64,000 bases of DNA from Octadecabacter dasysiphoniae (GTDB lineage Bacteria; Pseudomonadota; Alphaproteobacteria; Rhodobacterales; Rhodobacteraceae). Location of the stretch: NCBI RefSeq assembly GCF_021532615.1, contig NZ_JAKGAQ010000003.1, forward strand, positions 1-64,000, read 5' to 3'. The notes under the pieces were generated by a model, which worked only from the letters and a program-made list of their open reading frames with translations, was not told the DNA's origin and searched no databases. Positions 44,801-53,559 of this stretch are shown piece by piece (within the stretch, counting starts at the first letter, position 1; each line of letters opens with the position of its first letter). A program made the position numbers and the translations under genes.

Positions 44801-45847
44801 TTACAGCCGCTCGCCTGTGGTCGCGTCAAACAGGTGGCAAATCGCGGCAGGAATATTGGCGCGGACTTTGTCACCGATTTTGGCGCGGAAATCTTTGTCG
44901 GCTTTGACGGTGGCGATGGTGCCGCCGATCTTGAACGTCACCATGGTGGCGTCGCCCAACAGTTCCATTGAATAGACGGGTGCATCGATGGACGGATTGT
45001 CGCCGTTCACGATGGCGTCTTCGGCGCGGTAGCCCAAGGTGACGGGGCCGGAATGGGGGCTGTCGATGCCGGTGATTTTGACGTTGGCGCCGCTGAAGGT
45101 GCCATTGTCCAACGTCCCCGTCAGCAGGTTCATCGCAGGTGATCCGATGAAGCTGGCGACAAACGTGTTGGCGGGCATATCGTAGATGTCGGTGGGTGTG
45201 CCGACCTGTTGAACGACGCCTTTTTCCATCACGACAACGCGGTCGGCGAGTGTCATGGCTTCGATCTGGTCGTGGGTCACGTAGATTGTCGTCACCTTCA
45301 ATTCGTGGCTGAGGTTTTTGATCTGGGCACGGGTGGAGACGCGCAATTTTGCATCGAGGTTGGACAGGGGTTCGTCCATCAAGAACACGTTGGGCTGGCG
45401 CACGATGGCGCGGGCCAGTGCCACACGCTGACGTTGACCGCCCGACAGTTCGGCGGGTTTGCGGTGCAGGAAATCGTCGAGTTCAACCATGGCGGAGGCG
45501 CGCATCACGCGGTCTTTGTGTTCGGATTGGGGAACCTTGCGCATGCGCAGTGGAAAACGGATATTTTCGTAGACATCGAGGTTCGGATAAAGCGCGTAGG
45601 ATTGGAACACCATGGCGCAATCGCGATCCTTTGGTTCCAGATCATTGATGCGTTCGCCGTCTACCAGAATGTCACCGCTTGTTACGTCTTCAAGGCCCGC
45701 GATCATGCGCATCGTCGTGGTCTTGCCGCAGCCGGACGGGCCGAGCAGCACCAGAAACTCTTGATCTGCGATGGTGAGGTTGAAATCATCAACGCCGACA
45801 AAACTGCCCCAGCGTTTCGAGATGTTCTTAAGCTGAATTTCGGCCAT
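44801..45847 (-). CDS. CUT1 sugar-type ABC transporter ATPase (UgpC/MalK-like)
   Basis: This is 348 residues: Walker A GPSGCGKTTT, Q-loop MVFQSYALYP, signature LSGGQRQRVALARAI, Walker B VFLMDEPLSNLD, H-loop VTHDQIEAMTL, and a C-terminal TOBE/OB-type regulatory domain (about 240-348). This size and fold is that of MalK/UgpC ATPases serving CUT1 permeases. The start at 45847 (MAEIQLKNISK) was chosen; the frame is open further upstream but runs through the operator. It is the first gene of the minus-strand operon; the permeases and binding protein are encoded on the divergent operon. Confidence 0.93.
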   Translation of the reverse strand: MAEIQLKNISKRWGSFVGVDDFNLTIADQEFLVLLGPSGCGKTTTMRMIAGLEDVTSGDILVDGERINDLEPKDRDCAMVFQSYALYPNLDVYENIRFPLRMRKVPQSEHKDRVMRASAMVELDDFLHRKPAELSGGQRQRVALARAIVRQPNVFLMDEPLSNLDAKLRVSTRAQIKNLSHELKVTTIYVTHDQIEAMTLADRVVVMEKGVVQQVGTPTDIYDMPANTFVASFIGSPAMNLLTGTLDNGTFSGANVKITGIDSPHSGPVTLGYRAEDAIVNGDNPSIDAPVYSMELLGDATMVTFKIGGTIATVKADKDFRAKIGDKVRANIPAAICHLFDATTGERL

Positions 45848-45861
45848 GGTCCGCGCCTTTC

Positions 45862-45877
45862 TTGCAAACGTATGCAA
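45862..45877. promoter_or_regulatory. LacI-type operator 1
   Basis: TTGCAAACGTATGCAA is palindromic except for one symmetric base pair and has the ACGT centre typical of LacI-family operators. It is 15-30 bp upstream of the ATPase start. A second copy is at 46008-46023. Confidence 0.85.
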
Positions 45878-46007
45878 TAGGTGTAATTCCGATTCTGCCC
45901 CTTCGGCAAGTGGTTTCTTTGCCTTGTTTTGTTTGCACATGCAGAATTTCAGCCCGCATCGACAATATGTGATTTTTTCTTGCAATGTAGCCGCGCAAGA
46001 CGTTTCA

Positions 46008-46023
46008 TTGCAAACGTATGCAT
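46008..46023. promoter_or_regulatory. LacI-type operator 2
   Basis: TTGCAAACGTATGCAT matches operator 1 in 15 of 16 positions. It is about 86-101 bp upstream of the binding-protein gene. Centre-to-centre distance to operator 1 is 146 bp (about 14 helical turns), compatible with looping by a LacI tetramer or with independent control of the divergent operons. Confidence 0.85.
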
Positions 46024-46108
46024 AGCGTAATCCGATTCGTGAGTCGGGGTGCGTTCACACTTAAATGCACCACGACAGCACCAAGAGTGCGCCAACGGGA
46101 GACTAAAA

Positions 46109-47353
46109 ATGACAAAAATGACGAAACTTATGGGGGCGACCGCTGTTGCCTTGACGATGGGCAGCGCTGCGTTTGCAGACGGCCATGGCTGTGCCGCTGA
46201 AGGCCGCCTGAGCATCATCGGTAACGAATTTCCAGCGATCCAATCCATCGCCGCCCTTGCCCAATCCTGCGACGGCATTGAAGGCGAAGCCAACCTGACG
46301 GCAGACCACCAGACGCTGAACCTTGCGGGTATGTCCGGTGATCCGGCTGAGTACACGACGGCGGTTGTTGCGAATTCGTCCATCGTGGCGCTGATCAACG
46401 AAGACGTCATTCGCCCGCTGGATGATCTGATCGCGGCGCACGGGTCTGCATTGTCCCCAAGCCAGCTGATCACGGTTGACGGTAAGGTCATGGCTGTTGC
46501 GTTCATGGCGAATGCGCAGACGTTGATGTATCGCGAAGACGTGCTGGCCGAAGCCGGCCTTGAAATTCCGACATCTTACGAAGACATGCTTGTTGCCGCT
46601 GAGGCGATCCGTGCCGCTGGCATCATGGAAAACCCACTGGGTGGTGCCTATGCGGCGGGTTGGAACCTCGCGCAGGAATTCAACAACATGTACCTTGGTA
46701 CGGGTGGCGCGTTCTTTGAGCCGGGCACAGCGCAAGTGTCCATCAACAACGCCCAAGGTGTTGAAGCGCTTGAGATGATGAAAGCGCTGTCTGCCTACAT
46801 GAACCCCGATTTCCTGACACACGATTCCAACGCGACAAGCGCGGAATGGGAAGCGGGCAATGTGGCGTTGATGAACATGTGGGGATCACGTTCCCAGGTT
46901 CTGATGGACGCAGAAGGATCCGAGCCGCAGGTGTACGAAAACACACGCATCACGGCACCACTGACGGTGGGTGACAGCGGCGTTCCGGCGACAACATTGT
47001 GGTGGGACGGCTGGACTGTGGCCAAGAACATCAGCGACGAAGACGCAGCCGCGACATTCATCGCGATGGCGCATGGTGTTTCCCCAACGTTGCTTAACGA
47101 GGAGACAATGAACCAAGCGGTCTGGTTGATCGACGGGTTTGAACCACAGGCGGCCAATGAGGGCGTTTTGGCGGCGGTTGCGGCTGGATCAAAGCCCTAT
47201 CCGATGATCCCGTTCCAAGGCCTGCTGCACACAGCGCTTGGCAACGAATTGTCTGATTTCATGCAAGGCAACGAGAGCGCCGAGCAAGCCTTGGCAGACG
47301 TCGAAGCGGCCTACACTGCGGCTGCAATCGAATCCGGTTTCCTGACCGAATAA
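46109..47353 (+). CDS. Extracellular solute-binding protein of a CUT1 transporter
   Basis: This is 414 residues. The signal peptide MTKMTKLMGATAVALTMGSA with cleavage near AFADGH leads into a family-1 solute-binding protein (MalE-like): GRLSIIGNEFPAIQSIAALA, MANAQTLMYREDVLAEAGLE (the usual LYYN-like segment), and SAEWEAGNVALMNMWGSRSQ. Several Trp residues (WWDGWTVAK) suggest aromatic stacking of a sugar-like ligand. The start at 46109 gives the signal peptide directly after an ACGGGAGAC ribosome site. It is the first gene of the plus-strand operon, controlled by operator 2, and followed by a 13-bp stem-loop. Confidence 0.92.
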   Translation: MTKMTKLMGATAVALTMGSAAFADGHGCAAEGRLSIIGNEFPAIQSIAALAQSCDGIEGEANLTADHQTLNLAGMSGDPAEYTTAVVANSSIVALINEDVIRPLDDLIAAHGSALSPSQLITVDGKVMAVAFMANAQTLMYREDVLAEAGLEIPTSYEDMLVAAEAIRAAGIMENPLGGAYAAGWNLAQEFNNMYLGTGGAFFEPGTAQVSINNAQGVEALEMMKALSAYMNPDFLTHDSNATSAEWEAGNVALMNMWGSRSQVLMDAEGSEPQVYENTRITAPLTVGDSGVPATTLWWDGWTVAKNISDEDAAATFIAMAHGVSPTLLNEETMNQAVWLIDGFEPQAANEGVLAAVAAGSKPYPMIPFQGLLHTALGNELSDFMQGNESAEQALADVEAAYTAAAIESGFLTE

Positions 47354-47360
47354 ACCAAAC

Positions 47361-47393
47361 GACCGGCGCGCAACGCGAATTTGCGCGCCGGTC
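47361..47393 (+). terminator. Strong stem-loop after binding-protein gene
   Basis: A perfect 13-bp stem (GACCGGCGCGCAA and its complement) with a 7-base loop lies 7 bp after the stop codon. Similar structures behind binding-protein genes stabilise that message and attenuate the permease genes. No long T-run follows, so it may be more a processing element than a full terminator. Confidence 0.75.
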
Positions 47394-47433
47394 ATTCTAC
47401 TTTGCGCGATCACTTTAGGACGAGGGCCACGCC

Positions 47434-48456
47434 TTGAAACACAGCACCTTTTTTACCTTCGTCTTTCCGTCGCTTTTGGCGATGACATTGCTGATCGTGT
47501 TGCCTGTCATTTCCGTTGTGGTTCAATCGCTGTATGCCCAGCACGAACAGGTCATCGAGACCGTTCAGAACTGTGGCCCGTTCGGGTGTTCCGACGAAGT
47601 GACGGTGAACCAAGAAGCCACACAAGCGATCCGCGAGGCTGAACCGCTGGGCCGTTTTGTCGGGTTTGATAATTATTTCAATCGTGGCCATCTGGCCGTT
47701 ACCGAAATGGGCGAGGCATGGCGCACGTCCACGGGGTGGGGCGATTGGTGGAACAAGGTGATGAACCTGCCGTTTTATTCGGCCATTGTGTTTACCTTGA
47801 CGTTTACGTTTGTTGTGACGCCGCTGACCATCGGGCTTGGCTTTGCCATTGCAGTTGCGGTGAATTCGGCCAGCCGTGCTGTGCGTGGCCCGTTGATTTT
47901 CGTGTCTTTGTTGCCGTTCATCATCACCCCGTTGGTCGGATCGTTGGTGTTGTTCTGGATGGTGGATGCGCGCGGAATTCTGGGCCATGCGATCCAGTGG
48001 TTGGCGGGCAATCCTGACTTATCCGTTAAGGCGTCAACGCCGCTGATGTGGATTATGTTGATGGTGTATGGTGTGTGGCATTCCGCGCCCTTCGCGTTTG
48101 TGGTGTTTTATGCAGGCCTGCAAACGGTCAACCAGGACACCAACGAGGCGGCGATGATTGACGGTGCGAACCGCTGGCAGCGGGTGCGATACGTGACGAT
48201 CCCGCACATCATGCCGCTTGTGACGTTCGTGGCGCTGATCCAGTTGATGGACAATTTCCGGGTGTTCGAGCCGCTGATTTCGTTCAGCGCAGAGGCCCAC
48301 GCCCAATCCCTGTCGACCTATATTTACTATGATCTTGGCGGTGAAACGCGCCTTTTGAATTCCGCTGCGGCGACGTCTTTGTTGACGGTGATCTGCGTTG
48401 GCATCCTGTTGTCCCCTGTCCTTGTGCGCACGTGGCGCGATTTTAAGAGAGCCTGA
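47434..48456 (+). CDS. CUT1 ABC transporter permease (MalF-like)
   Basis: This is 340 residues with six to seven transmembrane helices. The first helix (FFTFVFPSLLAMTLLIVLPV) is followed by a periplasmic loop of about 80 residues with two Cys (NCGPFGCSDE). The EAA coupling motif is in the segment EAAMIDGANRWQRVRYVTIP. The only early start in this frame is TTG at 47434, because TAG lies 15 bp upstream; a GAGG ribosome site at 47422-47425 supports it. It pairs with the downstream permease and the ATPase encoded divergently. Confidence 0.9.
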   Translation: MKHSTFFTFVFPSLLAMTLLIVLPVISVVVQSLYAQHEQVIETVQNCGPFGCSDEVTVNQEATQAIREAEPLGRFVGFDNYFNRGHLAVTEMGEAWRTSTGWGDWWNKVMNLPFYSAIVFTLTFTFVVTPLTIGLGFAIAVAVNSASRAVRGPLIFVSLLPFIITPLVGSLVLFWMVDARGILGHAIQWLAGNPDLSVKASTPLMWIMLMVYGVWHSAPFAFVVFYAGLQTVNQDTNEAAMIDGANRWQRVRYVTIPHIMPLVTFVALIQLMDNFRVFEPLISFSAEAHAQSLSTYIYYDLGGETRLLNSAAATSLLTVICVGILLSPVLVRTWRDFKRA

Positions 48457-48459
48457 TCC

Positions 48460-49344
48460 ATGAGCACAGCAAGCCCCCGCAAACTGCCGATGTCCTTGCG
48501 GCTTTTTCTGATCGGTTTCCTTGTTCTTTGGGTGATCATGGCGGCGTTTCCGTTCATGTGGACCTTGTGGGGATCGTTCAAGGTTGAGGGTGATTTCTTT
48601 TCCAAGGCGAATTGGGCCTTCGCGCTGAGCGGGGAGCTGACGCGGGTGGAAACCGGCGGGTCCTTTACGGGGGACGGATACGCCGGGGCATGGGGCCAAG
48701 AAGAATTTGGGCGCGCGGTTTTGAACACGTCGATTGTGTGTGTCTGCGTCGTAACGATTTCACTGACGCTGAGCACTTTGGCGGGCTACGCGCTGTCGCG
48801 GTCTACGTTTAACTATGCGTTCTGGATTTTGATCGCCGCGCTGATGTTTCGCGCGATGCCGCAGATCACGCTGGTGTCCGGGTATCTGTTGCCGTTTTAC
48901 GAATGGAACCTTTGGGGGAAACTGGGCACGACGATCATCGTTTTGGTGGCCATCAACCAGCCGTTCAGCCTGTGGATGATGACATCGTTTTTCCGCAATA
49001 TCCCAAAAGATCTGGACGAAAGCGCCATGGTCGACGGGTGTAACAGGTTTCAGGCGTTTCGCCATGTGATCCTGCCGGTGATGTGGCCGGGTGTGATTAC
49101 GACGGGGCTGTTTTCGTTCCTGTTAGCCTACAATGACTTCCCCGTTGCGGCGATGTTGCTGGATCAGGAAAACCAGACGATGATCCCGAAAATCGCGTCT
49201 TTCCTTGGTACGACACAAACCAAGGGCAACGTGATGTTTGCGGTTGCAGCGGTTGTGTCGGCGACGGCGCCGTTGTTTGTGTTGATCCTGTTCTTCCAGC
49301 GTCAGATCGTGTCTGGTCTGACCGCAGGTGCCGTGAAAGGCTGA
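48460..49344 (+). CDS. CUT1 ABC transporter permease (MalG-like)
   Basis: This is 294 residues with six predicted transmembrane helices: LFLIGFLVLWVIMAAFPFMW first, then the TSIVCVCVVTISLTLSTLAG region and the EAA motif in LDESAMVDGCNRFQAFRHVI. The family pattern of a MalG-type inner-membrane subunit is clear. It starts 3 bp after the stop of the other permease gene and is 3 bp before the next SnoaL-like gene, so all three are one transcription unit. Confidence 0.92.
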   Translation: MSTASPRKLPMSLRLFLIGFLVLWVIMAAFPFMWTLWGSFKVEGDFFSKANWAFALSGELTRVETGGSFTGDGYAGAWGQEEFGRAVLNTSIVCVCVVTISLTLSTLAGYALSRSTFNYAFWILIAALMFRAMPQITLVSGYLLPFYEWNLWGKLGTTIIVLVAINQPFSLWMMTSFFRNIPKDLDESAMVDGCNRFQAFRHVILPVMWPGVITTGLFSFLLAYNDFPVAAMLLDQENQTMIPKIASFLGTTQTKGNVMFAVAAVVSATAPLFVLILFFQRQIVSGLTAGAVKG

Positions 49345-49347
49345 TTT

Positions 49348-50358
49348 ATGTTTCAATCTGAAAAGACCGTGGTGCGTGATTTATACGCAGCCATGAAGGG
49401 TGCGGGCGCGGATGATATTGCTGGCATTCTGGCGGATCATACGGCCCCCGATTGGCATTGGCGCGGGATGCATCCGTTTTATGAACGGCGCGGGGCAGCA
49501 GATGTGGCCGCAGCGTTCTGGGGCCCTTTGCTGACGTCCCTGACCCGATTGCAGCGGCGCGAGGACGTATTTTTTGCGGGGCGGAATTCCGTAGGTGAGG
49601 GCGTTTGGGTGGTGTCGATGGGCCATTTGATGGGGCTGTTTGATGCGCCATGGCTCGGTATTGCAGCGACCCGCAAGATGGTGATGCTGCGGTACTGCGA
49701 ATTCAACTGTGTCGAAGGTGGCAGGATCACAAAGACGATGCTGCACGTCGATATCCCGCATCTGATGGCGCAGGCGGGGCAGAACCCGTTCGGCCCGCAA
49801 ACGGGCGCGCCGATTGTGCAACCCGGCCCGATTGGCCATGGGGGGATGTTGTTTGATGCGCAGCCCGCGGATGTGGGCACCCAGACGCAAGACCTGATTG
49901 ATGCGATGTGCAGCGATTTGGGCACGTGGGCGCTTGGCCTTCCCCTTGAAGAAGAACTGGCGCGCACATGGCACGACGACATGATTTGGTGGGGCCCTGC
50001 CGGAATAGGCGCGACCTACACCATTGAACGCTATGCCAAACAGCATTCTGGCCCGTTTCGCGCGGCGTTTTATGACCGCTCTTTTACGGGTCACGAGGCC
50101 CGCGTGTCAGAGGGGCATTTCGGCGGGTTCTTTGGCTGGCCGAACTTTACCGCAAAACATCGTGGCGGGTTTATGGGATTGCCGGCCAATGACAAAGATT
50201 GCGAATTCCGTGTGATCGATATTTATCGCCGCGACGGGGACAAGCTGGCGGAAAACTGGATCTTTATCGATATGCTGTATTGGTTGATGCAGCAGGGGGA
50301 TGATGTGCTGGCGCGTATGGCCGCAATCGCCGGGACGGATTACGCGCCGCCGGGCTGA
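49348..50358 (+). CDS. Tandem SnoaL-like protein, paralogue 3
   Basis: This is 336 residues with two NTF2-like halves: DLYAAMKGAGADDIAGILAD and WHWRGMHPFYERRGAADVAA in the first, WHDDMIWWGPAGIGATYTIE and HSGPFRAAFYDRSFTGHEAR in the second. The WWGPAGIG loop and the AENWIFIDMLYWLMQQGDDV tail resemble paralogue 2 (42399-43424). It is coded right behind the two permeases, so it belongs to the transporter operon; it is unusual to find a catabolic enzyme candidate of this type in the same transcript as permeases. The activity is unknown. Confidence 0.82.
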   Translation: MFQSEKTVVRDLYAAMKGAGADDIAGILADHTAPDWHWRGMHPFYERRGAADVAAAFWGPLLTSLTRLQRREDVFFAGRNSVGEGVWVVSMGHLMGLFDAPWLGIAATRKMVMLRYCEFNCVEGGRITKTMLHVDIPHLMAQAGQNPFGPQTGAPIVQPGPIGHGGMLFDAQPADVGTQTQDLIDAMCSDLGTWALGLPLEEELARTWHDDMIWWGPAGIGATYTIERYAKQHSGPFRAAFYDRSFTGHEARVSEGHFGGFFGWPNFTAKHRGGFMGLPANDKDCEFRVIDIYRRDGDKLAENWIFIDMLYWLMQQGDDVLARMAAIAGTDYAPPG

Positions 50359-50494
50359 TTGGGCAGGCCGGATCTAGGCCATAAGGGAATCCCCCCACAC
50401 TGGCGCACAGGCCTGAACAATCACGCGGTGATCGTCAAAATGGCAGATGCGCTATGCGCGCTTCAACCATCTGAATTGTCTGGATAATCCCAAG

Positions 50495-50569
50495 TGGCAG
50501 TCCCTAGGGGAATCGAACCCCTCTTTCCAGGTTGAAAACCTGGCGTCCTAACCGATAGACGAAGGGACC
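50495..50569 (-). tRNA. tRNA-Glu (anticodon TTC)
   Basis: The reverse strand gives GGTCCCTTCGTC at the 5' end, a T arm with GGTTCGATTCC and an encoded CCA. The anticodon loop TTTTCAA has anticodon TTC at 50534-50536, enclosed by a CCAGG/CCTGG stem; the acceptor stem pairs GGTCCCT with AGGGACT. It is a stand-alone gene between the transport operon and recJ. Confidence 0.97.
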
Positions 50570-50644
50570 GCTCTTGGTGAGGCGGTTCTAGGGAACCTGT
50601 CCCGCTTGCGCAAGCAGAAACTTAGCAAAAAGTGCGTTGATTTT

Positions 50645-52411
50645 TCAGGCGGCTGGTGCGGCGTCTTCTAGGCGTAATTGTGGGCTTTGGCGGCCCTGCC
50701 ATGTGTTGATTTCAAGCCGCCCCGCAAGATGGAAGCGCGCGCCGCCGTGGTTCTGGAGCATCGGGCCGATCGGGCCGTCCATTGCGCCAAAACAAATCGA
50801 ATCGACGCGGGCGGAAATTCCATCCCCGAAGGTGATTTTCAGATGGTTGGCCCCGACAACTTTGGTGAAGTGGATCGTGCAATCGGGAAAGACAAATCGC
50901 GGGGCAGGGGCGCCCGCGCCAAAGGGGCCGGCCTGTTCAATCGTTTCGATCAGTTCAACCGTAGCAGCACCTGGCATGAGCAATCCGTCGACCTTCAGAT
51001 CGGAGGGCCCGATGTCACCCGCGCCTTGTTTGGCCAGAAGTTCAGACAGGCGGTCCATTGCCGCGTCAAGTTTGTCGCGCGCCACGGTCAGGCCCGCCGC
51101 CATTTTGTGCCCGCCGCCCTTGATCAACAAACCCTCGGCTGCGCAGCGCTGGATGGCCGCGCCAAGGTCGATGCCGGACACGCTGCGCCCTGATCCTTTG
51201 CCGGTTTCGCCATCCAGCCCGATGACGATGGCGGGGCGGTTTGTGGCCTCTTTCAGGCGGGATGCGACGATGCCGACCACGCCGGGGTGCCAGCCCTCGC
51301 CAGCGGCCCAGACCAGTGGGGCGTCGGTGCCGCGTTGGTCGGCTTGTTCGATGGCCATGTCGCGCACGCTGGATTCGATTTCGCGGCGTTCGGTATTTAG
51401 TTGATCAAGGCGTTCGGCCATGCTGCCCGCTTCGCGCGGGTCGGTGGTGGACAGCAGGCGCGCGCCAAGGTCCGCCTTGCCGATGCGCCCGCCCGCATTC
51501 ACCCGCGGCCCCAGCAGGAACCCAAGGTGATAGGACGATGGTGCTGTGTCCATACGCGACACATCTGCAAGCGCGACAAGCCCGACACGCTGACGCCGCG
51601 CCATAACCGTAAGGCCTTGTCGCACGAAGGCACGGTTTACGCCGATCAGGGGGGCCACGTCTGCGACCGTTCCAAGCGCCACGAGGTCAAGCATCGCCAT
51701 CAGGTCGGGCGTTTTCTGGCCTGCGTCGCGCAGTTGGCGGTTTGCCTCGACCAGCATCAAGAACACGACGCCCGCCGCACACAGATGGGCAAGATCGCCG
51801 GTTTCATCCTGGCGGTTCGGGTTCACCACGGCCAGCGCAGGGGGCAGGGTTTCGCCGCCCAAATGGTGATCGAGCACGACAACGTCCGCGCCTTTGGCCG
51901 CCTCAATCGGGCCATGGGACAGCGTGCCGCAATCCACGCAGATGATCAGATCATGATCACGCGCGAGGGCTGACATGGCGTCATCGTTGGGGCCGTAGCC
52001 TTCGTCGATGCGGTCAGGCACGTATAGCGTCGGGGTGACACCAAAACTGCGCAGCCAGTCGATCAGCAGGGCCGCAGATGTGCCGCCGTCCACGTCATAA
52101 TCGGCGAAAATGGCTATGCGCTGGTTGCTGCGGGCGGCGGTTACAATGCGCGCGGCGGCAGGTTCCATATCACGCAGGGATCGCGGGTCTGGCATCAGGT
52201 CGCGCAAGGTCGGGGCAAGGAAAGCGGCGGCATCGCGCGCCTCCACGCCGCGTCGCACCAACGTGCGGCACACAGGCGCCGGCAGTGCGGTATCTTGCGC
52301 CATCGCTTCGGCCAAACGGTCGTCTTCACCGCTGGGTCCGACCCAACGCCGACCTGTGGTGGAAACCTCAACATTCAGGAAGGCGGGGGTCATATGTGGT
52401 GCGTTATTCAT
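50645..52411 (-). CDS. recJ: Single-stranded-DNA exonuclease RecJ
   Basis: This is 588 residues (start at 52411, or 52393 at the internal ATG, MTPAFLNVEV). DHH phosphoesterase motifs are clear: FADYDVDGGTSAALLID, VDCGTLSHGP, VVLDHHLGG and LVALGTVADVAPL. The DHHA1 domain follows with GEGWHPGVVGIVASRLKE and KGGGHKMAAGLTV, then an OB fold. It degrades single-stranded DNA 5' to 3' in RecF-pathway and mismatch repair. The first Mn-binding motif, usually DxDxDG, is DYDVDG here. It shares a short intergenic region containing a dispersed palindromic repeat with glpX. Confidence 0.95.
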   Translation of the reverse strand: MNNAPHMTPAFLNVEVSTTGRRWVGPSGEDDRLAEAMAQDTALPAPVCRTLVRRGVEARDAAAFLAPTLRDLMPDPRSLRDMEPAAARIVTAARSNQRIAIFADYDVDGGTSAALLIDWLRSFGVTPTLYVPDRIDEGYGPNDDAMSALARDHDLIICVDCGTLSHGPIEAAKGADVVVLDHHLGGETLPPALAVVNPNRQDETGDLAHLCAAGVVFLMLVEANRQLRDAGQKTPDLMAMLDLVALGTVADVAPLIGVNRAFVRQGLTVMARRQRVGLVALADVSRMDTAPSSYHLGFLLGPRVNAGGRIGKADLGARLLSTTDPREAGSMAERLDQLNTERREIESSVRDMAIEQADQRGTDAPLVWAAGEGWHPGVVGIVASRLKEATNRPAIVIGLDGETGKGSGRSVSGIDLGAAIQRCAAEGLLIKGGGHKMAAGLTVARDKLDAAMDRLSELLAKQGAGDIGPSDLKVDGLLMPGAATVELIETIEQAGPFGAGAPAPRFVFPDCTIHFTKVVGANHLKITFGDGISARVDSICFGAMDGPIGPMLQNHGGARFHLAGRLEINTWQGRQSPQLRLEDAAPAA

Positions 52412-52461
52412 CGCCCACCACTATATGGCGCGGCCTGTGGATTCGCCACGCTCTTCTTCAT

Positions 52462-52532
52462 CTGGCCCTTAAACTCCGGGGGTGCGGGGGCTGGCCCCCG
52501 CTGTCGCGACGCCGACAGGCGGCGCAAACCCT
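52462..52532. repeat. Dispersed palindromic intergenic repeat, copy 2 (glpX-recJ)
   Basis: It carries the palindrome GCGGGGGCTGGCCCCCGC (52484-52501) in the same context as copy 1 at 31464-31526 (TGGCC, AACTCCGGGGGTG, then GACAGGCG and AAACCCT). It lies directly at the glpX 3' end, as copy 1 lies at the bhcC 3' end. Confidence 0.75.
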
Positions 52533-53490
52533 AGACCGGATTGCGGTAAGTCATGCGGCGCACGGATCCGGTTTTGGACCGCATCAGGATCGTTTCGGCC
52601 GTCAAAAACCCCGGTTCGCGTTTGATGCCCGACAGAAGCGATCCGTCTGTCACGCCGGTGGCGGCAAAGATCACATCGGATGTGACCATATCATCGCGGG
52701 TGTAGACGCGGTCAAAATTCGTGATTCCTGCTTTTGCGGCGCGGCCGCGTTCATCGTCGTTGCGAAACAGCAATTTGCCGAACATCTGCCCGCCCATGCA
52801 TTTCAGCGCGGCGGCGGCCAACACGCCTTCTGGCGCGCCGCCGCTGCCCATATACATATCAATGCCCGTGGTGGCCGCTTCGGCGCAGTGCATCACACCG
52901 GCCACATCGCCGTCCGTGATCAGGCGGATCGCCGCACCCGTGCTGCGGATTTCGGCAATCATATCTTCGTGGCGCGGACGTTCGAGCACGCAGACGGTGA
53001 TGTCTTCGATGGAACACCCTTTGGCGGCGGCCAATGCCGACACGCGCTCAGCCGGGGACATGGCCAGTGTGACCACACCGTCTTTGAACCCCGGGCCGAT
53101 GGCCAGTTTATCCATGTAGACGTCTGGTGCGTGCAGCATTGATCCGCGTGGGCCCATGGCGATGACCGTCAGCGCGTTGGGCATGTCTTTGGCGGTCAGG
53201 GTCGTGCCCTCAAGCGGGTCCAGCGCGATGTCCACGCCGGGGCCTGTGCCCGACCCGACCTCTTCGCCGATGAACAGCATCGGGGCCTCGTCGCGTTCGC
53301 CTTCGCCGATCACGACGACGCCGGCAATGTCGAGCTTGTTGAGCTGTTCGCGCATGGCGTTCACAGCCGCCTGATCTGCGGCCTTTTCATCACCGCGCCC
53401 GATCAATGTCGCAGAGGCGAGGGCGGCTGCCTCGGAGACGCGGGCGAGGCCCAAGGACAGCATACGGTCGTTAAAATCGGGCGAAGTCAT
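52531..53490 (-). CDS. glpX: Class II fructose-1,6-bisphosphatase GlpX
   Basis: This is 319 residues of the lithium-sensitive GlpX phosphatase family: VIGEGERDEAPMLFIGEEVG, DIALDPLEGTTLTAKDMPNA (metal-binding DPxEGT), RGSMLHAPDVYMDKLAIG and MYMGSGGAPEGVLAAAALKC. The role is gluconeogenesis, hydrolysing fructose-1,6-bisphosphate. The length is usual for the family. The upstream hom gene is separated by an MFS gene, so this is not the classical hom-glpX-recJ triplet without interruption, but the order hom, MFS, glpX, recJ on one strand resembles the roseobacter arrangement. Confidence 0.95.
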   Translation of the reverse strand: MTSPDFNDRMLSLGLARVSEAAALASATLIGRGDEKAADQAAVNAMREQLNKLDIAGVVVIGEGERDEAPMLFIGEEVGSGTGPGVDIALDPLEGTTLTAKDMPNALTVIAMGPRGSMLHAPDVYMDKLAIGPGFKDGVVTLAMSPAERVSALAAAKGCSIEDITVCVLERPRHEDMIAEIRSTGAAIRLITDGDVAGVMHCAEAATTGIDMYMGSGGAPEGVLAAAALKCMGGQMFGKLLFRNDDERGRAAKAGITNFDRVYTRDDMVTSDVIFAATGVTDGSLLSGIKREPGFLTAETILMRSKTGSVRRMTYRNPV

Positions 53491-53559
53491 GGGGCGTTCC
53501 TTTGTATTGGTTATCCTTCGCTTAGCGGGTCGGCGCGGGGATAGGCAACACTGGGTGCG

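Noticed and set aside
43370..44971. Long open frame antisense to the HisD-like gene (533 codons, plus strand)
   Set aside because: It mirrors the codon structure of the HisD-like gene in a G+C-rich genome, has no recognised motif and no ribosome site. The opposite strand has clear family motifs.
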